Assembly (NCBI GenBank): GCA_016934515.1
Contig: JAFGSR010000215.1
Location: forward strand, 1 to 38,828
Length of the DNA: 38,828 bases
Source of the DNA: Sedimentisphaerales bacterium
GTDB taxonomy: Bacteria > Planctomycetota > Phycisphaerae > Sedimentisphaerales > SM23-30
Reading direction: 5' to 3'
Under the pieces are notes generated by a model. It ran no database searches, was not told the DNA's origin, and saw only the letters and a program-made list of their open reading frames with translations. The position numbers were made by a program, and so were the translations under genes. Below, in pieces: positions 35,945 to 38,828 of this stretch (its first letter is position 1; each line of letters starts with the position of its first letter).

Positions 35945-37111
35945 TCACTCCCCTGAAAAAGCCTCAATCGCCTGAATACTGAACAGCAACGCTCTGGGAA
36001 CATGGAAAAATCCTTTATAGTTCCCCCCTTTACATGAATGGGTCAAATTCCCCTCTCGATCACAATAACCGTACCACCCCCCGTATTCCGAATCGACAAA
36101 ATGACTGAACGTATAGTCATGCACCTTCGCTAACCAATCCAGCCACCGCTGCTCCTTCGTTTGCGTATAAGCCAGAACCAATGCATAAATCGCCTCGGTA
36201 TGTGGCCACCATAACTTCATATTAGACTCCAACTGCAGCGTAGGCCGATGCTCAACGTCCATAAAATAATACAAACCTCCGTATTCTTCATCCCAGCCAT
36301 ACTCCAGTGTTCCTTCAACAATATCTAATGCCAGATTCCTCGCCTCACTGTCTGGTACGTATTTCAAAATATGCAGCAGGAACCAGGCCACCTCTATGGA
36401 ATGACCCGGATTAAAAAATCGCCCCTCCGGAGTTCCCGATATATCTTGTCCATCCAGCGGCACATTTCCCATCAGAATACGCCGGCTCGGATCATAATGC
36501 TTCTTACATCCTTCTATCGCTTCCGTCATCACCGTCTTATACACTGGATCATCATCCACTTCAGCTAACTCAGTTGCCATGCTCGCCAACACCATTACAT
36601 TCGACAGATTACTCACCGCCGGTGCTCCCGCCATAATCGGCCGACCCAGCAGCTCAGGGTTTTCGATCCAACTGGTAATATCCCGGAACAACTCGATTGC
36701 CTTTTGTTTATACTGCTCTTGACCGCTGACTTTGGCATATTCCAGATAACCCATCATTGCAAACACCGCACTATAAGGCTTGCGTTGATAAAAATAAGGC
36801 TCACCCTGACGCGTCGTACTGAAATAATAACGCTCCTTCTCATCGACCGCGTTTTTCTCCAAAAACTCCACCCCCAGTTTCGCAGCTTTCAGATATTCCT
36901 CCTTACGCCCGCAATCATGGTACAGCCGCGAAAACATCCACACCGACCGTCCTACCAGCCATATATATTTCTTCGAATCATACACCGCCCCGTCACGATC
37001 CAGACACGAATACGTCCCCCCACACTCTTCATCTAAAGAATGATTCAGCCAAAATGGAACCACCGATTCAAACAGTTCTCTTTTGTATTGTTCTGAATAT
37101 TTTTCTAACAT
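35945..37111 (-). CDS. N-acylglucosamine 2-epimerase-family (AGE/RnBP) protein
   Basis: A 388-residue (alpha/alpha)6-barrel epimerase. Residues at the positions of the AGE catalytic set are present: Arg55 (IWLVGRSVWMF), His237 (NPGHSIEVAW) and His370 (GFFHVPRALLF), plus KLWWPHTEAIYALVLAY with His304. The length equals that of classical AGE/RnBP proteins, which interconvert GlcNAc and ManNAc; other family members act on mannose, cellobiose or sulfoquinovose. The amino-sugar neighbours favour the GlcNAc/ManNAc reaction. No signal peptide, so cytoplasmic. It is the first gene of the minus-strand run, with the hairpin-rich region upstream. Confidence 0.9.
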   Translation of the reverse strand: MLEKYSEQYKRELFESVVPFWLNHSLDEECGGTYSCLDRDGAVYDSKKYIWLVGRSVWMFSRLYHDCGRKEEYLKAAKLGVEFLEKNAVDEKERYYFSTTRQGEPYFYQRKPYSAVFAMMGYLEYAKVSGQEQYKQKAIELFRDITSWIENPELLGRPIMAGAPAVSNLSNVMVLASMATELAEVDDDPVYKTVMTEAIEGCKKHYDPSRRILMGNVPLDGQDISGTPEGRFFNPGHSIEVAWFLLHILKYVPDSEARNLALDIVEGTLEYGWDEEYGGLYYFMDVEHRPTLQLESNMKLWWPHTEAIYALVLAYTQTKEQRWLDWLAKVHDYTFSHFVDSEYGGWYGYCDREGNLTHSCKGGNYKGFFHVPRALLFSIQAIEAFSGE

Positions 37112-37297
37112 TATTTCCTTCCTTTACGAATGGCCCCCACGCCATTTCCCGGATTAATTACGCTTTCTTCCACAAACAACCAACCACATCCCACCATTTT
37201 CCTTAATCCACACCATCACCTTCCCCGCCAGGCTACCATATTACAAAATCTACCCTCGTTTTTCAACCCCCTCCCGCCGTCACCCACACAGTTGACT

Positions 37298-37333
37298 GTC
37301 ATTGCGAGGAGCCGCAGGCGACGCGGCAATCTC
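37298..37333. repeat. ATTGCGAGGAG...CGGCAATCTC-type dispersed repeat
   Basis: Starts GTCATTGCGAGGAG and ends CGGCAATCTC; ATTGC/GCAAT close an imperfect hairpin. Near-identical elements are known to me as dispersed repeats in many unrelated bacterial genomes. Confidence 0.7.
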
Positions 37334-37442
37334 AACCACACTTCTTCACACATCGCTCTTGACTGGCGAAGCGTCGCCCGCGCCGTGCCCGCCATTCCTT
37401 TATCAAACCAACCTCCACACCCCAACCAACCAAATTCCTGCC

Positions 37443-37472
37443 CCCACGCTAGTGGGCCATGTGGAAACATGG
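37443..37472. repeat. Two adjacent short hairpins
   Basis: CCCAC-GCTA-GTGGG (37443-37456) directly followed by CCATGT-GGAA-ACATGG (37457-37472), both perfect. The second has a GNRA-type tetraloop if transcribed. Confidence 0.75.
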
Positions 37473-37486
37473 GGTCTTCCGTATCG

Positions 37487-37574
37487 CCGGCATCTTGCCG
37501 GCACTCTTAACTTCCACCACCACAACATAAACAAATCTCCCTCCACTCCTGTCCATTAAGTCCATTATGTCCAT
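37487..37574 (+). repeat. 88-bp direct repeat, copy 1 (with CCGGCA hairpin)
   Basis: Begins with the hairpin CCGGCA-TCT-TGCCGG and continues through CACTCTTAACTTC, CACAACATAAACAA and CTGTCCATTAAGTCCATT. The second copy at 38188-38276 matches over nearly its whole length. Confidence 0.85.
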
Positions 37575-37591
37575 ACCACCCCTTATTTAAA

Positions 37592-37608
37592 CCCGCGTTT
37601 TACGCGGG
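37592..37608. terminator. Hairpin CCCGCGT-TTT-ACGCGGG, possible bidirectional terminator
   Basis: A perfect 7-bp stem with a 3-base loop, flanked by AAA on the left and GTTTCTTC on the right; on the minus strand it is followed by TTTAAATAA. It could stop transcription coming from the PEP-CTERM gene. It may equally be one more unit of the hairpin family here. Confidence 0.4.
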
Positions 37609-37696
37609 GTTTCTTCAGAGCGCCCAATTATAACCCACATCCGCCCCAACGCACGGACTTGTCATTTCCGTGCAAACGGGAATCCAGATTTGCATG

Positions 37697-37712
37697 ATGG
37701 GCTTCAGCCCAT
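37697..37712. repeat. Hairpin ATGGGC-TTCA-GCCCAT
   Basis: Perfect 6-bp stem with a TTCA loop in the hairpin-rich intergenic stretch. Confidence 0.7.
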
Positions 37713-37902
37713 GCTGATTACTGTACCGCCGGTATCATGTATCTCATTAAACCATTCAGATTATTCCACCTCTTGCTCCACCGCAAAAACTGTTATTGCC
37801 AGGAAACCCGCCAGACCGACATAGCTATCTCAACCGCAATAACTTGCATTAACCCCGGGTGGCACCGCCAAACTTGTTTGGGGGTGGTCTTTTCTTCCGT
37901 AG

Positions 37903-37919
37903 GGCGGGCTGTGCCCGCC
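37903..37919. repeat. Hairpin GGCGGGC-TGT-GCCCGCC
   Basis: Perfect 7-bp stem with a 3-base loop. A diverged relative ending in GTGCCCGCCATTC lies near 37384-37396. Confidence 0.75.
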
Positions 37920-37931
37920 ATTCTTGCTAAA

Positions 37932-37975
37932 GCCCCAACGGGGCAAAATAATATAGCCCAGGGCAACGCCCTGGG
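37932..37975. repeat. Two hairpins with identical AAC loops
   Basis: GCCCC-AAC-GGGGC (37932-37944) and CCCAGGGC-AAC-GCCCTGGG (37957-37975). Different stems, same loop. A related near-hairpin, GCCCTGAAGGGGC, follows at 38001-38013; it shares the downstream AAAAT with the first unit. Confidence 0.8.
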
Positions 37976-38120
37976 TTTACAACCGCACAATATCCATAAA
38001 GCCCTGAAGGGGCAAAATTGTTCCGAACCTGCCCCGATACCGTAAAAGCCTTGCCTTACCGAGTTTCCAGGCTATGTTTTAAATTTTGAATTTCGAAAAT
38101 TCGAATTTGTTTAGGATTTA

Positions 38121-38146
38121 GACACGGAGCGTAGCGGAGAGCCCGG
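38121..38146 (+). repeat. 26-bp inverted repeat, left arm
   Basis: Starts GACACGGAGC and ends GAGAGCCCGG. Its reverse complement recurs at 38479-38504 with one mismatch in 26. Confidence 0.85.
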
Positions 38147-38187
38147 AACGGATTTTCGAATTTCGGATTTCATGGCAACATGTACCG

Positions 38188-38276
38188 CTGGCATCCTGCC
38201 GGCACTCTTAACTTCTACCACCGCAACATAAACAATTCCCCCTCCACTCCTGTCCATTAAGTCCATTCACGTCCAT
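38188..38276 (+). repeat. 88-bp direct repeat, copy 2
   Basis: Begins CTGGCA-TCC-TGCCGG, then CACTCTTAACTTCTACC and CCTCCACTCCTGTCCATTA. Differs from copy 1 by a few substitutions and a 1-2 base length change. Confidence 0.85.
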
Positions 38277-38293
38277 TAATTTTTAACCGGTGG

Positions 38294-38313
38294 CATGGGC
38301 ATCCTGCCCCATG
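38294..38313. repeat. Hairpin CATGGG...CCCATG
   Basis: A 6-bp stem around an 8-base loop (CATCCTGC), in the same family of GC-rich units. Confidence 0.65.
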
Positions 38314-38331
38314 ATTAATTCTTCCGTACCG

Positions 38332-38346
38332 CCGGCGTCTCGCCGG
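38332..38346. repeat. Hairpin CCGGCG-TCT-CGCCGG
   Basis: Same loop and left context (CCGTACCG) as the CCGGCA-TCT-TGCCGG unit at 37487. The A-T closing pair there is G-C here, a compensated change. Confidence 0.8.
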
Positions 38347-38418
38347 CATCCTGCAACTCACAAATCATTCAACCCCGCGTGGTAATGTAGGAACATCCCA
38401 TATCCATATTTAATTGTA

Positions 38419-38442
38419 GCGTGGGCAACTTGTTACCCACGC
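38419..38442. repeat. Extended hairpin GCGTGGG...CCCACGC
   Basis: Outer 7-bp stem, one C/A mismatch, inner AAC/GTT pairing and a TT loop, all within 24 bases. Confidence 0.75.
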
Positions 38443-38478
38443 GGTTACTATTTTTGAAAATTCAAATTTGTTTCCCTG

Positions 38479-38504
38479 CCGGGCTCTCCGCTGCGCTCCG
38501 TGTC
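38479..38504 (-). repeat. 26-bp inverted repeat, right arm
   Basis: Reverse complement of 38121-38146 with a single mismatch. An AT-rich GAAAATTC-type segment precedes both arms, in direct orientation (about 38094 and 38456). Confidence 0.85.
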
Positions 38505-38549
38505 AGATTTCAAGCTTCTAATTTCGCATTTCGCTTCAGCCTTCAGGCT

Positions 38550-38828
38550 TCAGGCTTTATCTTTTCCCCTCCGCCTCCTCACCAACACCACCCCGCCCAA
38601 TGCCAAAATACATACTGTGCATGGCTCGGGGATTTGGTGGCCCTCAACAGTCCACACGAAATCACTGCTCTGTTCCTGCCAGGAACTCCAGCCGGTGTCA
38701 TACTTGCCGCTATACCAATGGTTATAATTTACCTGTTGCGAAGTGCCAGTATCAATTGCCGAGAGCATATAAAACCGCTGGTAATAGGTGTCGTATCCGT
38801 TGTAAACATCACCGGTATTGGCACAATC
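38550..38828 (-). CDS. PEP-CTERM sorting-domain protein, C-terminal part (runs off the window)
   Basis: Only the last 92 residues are visible; the frame stays open to the window edge, so the gene begins further on. The ATG at 38768 is internal and is not the start. The visible part has aromatic-rich sequence (YNGYDTYYQRFYM, NYNHWYSGKYDTGW) and ends in a PEP-CTERM tail: HQIPEP, a hydrophobic helix (CTVCILALGGVVLV) and a basic end (RRRRGKDKA). Such tails direct surface proteins to exosortase-type processing. The function of the ectodomain is unknown. Confidence 0.85.
   Translation of the reverse strand, partial: DCANTGDVYNGYDTYYQRFYMLSAIDTGTSQQVNYNHWYSGKYDTGWSSWQEQSSDFVWTVEGHQIPEPCTVCILALGGVVLVRRRRGKDKA

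Larger units (their letters stand above)
37112..38549. other. 1.4-kb gene-free stretch packed with hairpins and repeats
   Basis: No frame here reads like a protein; open frames are Pro/His-rich or cross the palindromes. At least ten short palindromes with stems of 5-8 bp and mostly 3-4-base loops are present, together with an 88-bp direct repeat, a 26-bp inverted repeat and a widespread ATTGCGAGGAG-type element. It separates the AGE-epimerase gene (which starts at 37111) from the PEP-CTERM gene. The first 150 bp downstream of 37111 in this numbering must hold the epimerase promoter, but none stands out. Confidence 0.8.

Noticed and set aside
37130-38045. Several 60-126-codon open frames in the repeat-rich stretch
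   Set aside because: Products are Pro/His/Thr-rich, cross hairpins and repeats, and lack ribosome sites; the stretch is better explained as non-coding repeats.
37443-38442. CRISPR array
   Set aside because: The palindromes differ in stem sequence and spacing; there is no constant repeat with regular spacers and no cas gene.
38550-38768. A complete 72-residue protein starting at 38768
   Set aside because: The frame continues without a stop to the window edge and the sequence before the ATG has the same aromatic-rich composition, so this is the end of a longer gene.

Overview
The window looks like chromosomal DNA of a polysaccharide-degrading planctomycete, most likely of the Phycisphaerae / Sedimentisphaerales type. 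That placement is inferred from the protein repertoire: a Tat-exported Gfo/Idh/MocA oxidoreductase, a HEAT-DUF1080 fusion, a type II secretion operon with PilM/N/O-like platform proteins, UroD-like proteins in a sugar-degradation cluster, and a PEP-CTERM sorting tail. No rRNA, tRNA, CRISPR array, insertion sequence or phage gene is visible.

Layout. (1) 0.1-11.4 kb: a divergent AraC-type regulator faces a seven-gene plus-strand cluster: Tat-exported Gfo/Idh, HEAT/beta-sandwich/DUF1080 protein, cytoplasmic Gfo/Idh, metal-dependent sugar isomerase-like TIM barrel, secreted seven-repeat FG-GAP propeller, ManA-like cupin and PfkB-type sugar kinase. The gene set suggests oxidative (3-keto) glycoside processing followed by isomerisation and phosphorylation. 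(2) 11.5-23.6 kb: one minus-strand operon for a nearly complete type II secretion system. In transcription order it reads Spy-like protein, gspE, F, G, H, I, J, K, a GspL/PilM-N-like protein, a GspM/PilO-like protein, a GspC/PilP-like protein and gspD. Prepilin peptidase is not in the window. (3) 24.2-32.9 kb: a plus-strand polysaccharide-utilisation run of secreted parallel beta-helix protein (GH141-like), UroD-like protein, Na+/solute symporter, second UroD-like protein, GH28 polygalacturonase-like enzyme and short-form NagA. (4) 32.9-37.1 kb: a minus-strand amino-sugar run, transcribed AGE-family epimerase, NagB-like protein, PIG-L deacetylase, mannitol-dehydrogenase-family protein. It converges exactly on nagA, the two stop codons abutting. 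(5) 37.1-38.5 kb: a gene-free stretch packed with short perfect hairpins and longer repeats. (6) 38.55 kb to the edge: the 3' end of a minus-strand PEP-CTERM protein gene.

How the parts may work together. The T2SS could export CAZymes of the kind encoded here. The secreted beta-helix and GH28 enzymes would act on a uronic-acid- or deoxysugar-containing polymer, the symporter would import products, and the convergent NagA/AGE/NagB/PIG-L/M1PDH genes would handle the amino-sugar part. The most novel-looking items are the AGE-NagB*-PIG-L-M1PDH set with an altered NagB catalytic motif, the HEAT-DUF1080 protein in a putative 3-keto-glycoside operon, the Gly/Arg-rich tracts shared by the secretin and the Spy-like protein heading its operon, the paired UroD-like proteins around a symporter, and the hairpin-rich intergenic stretch with compensatory changes.
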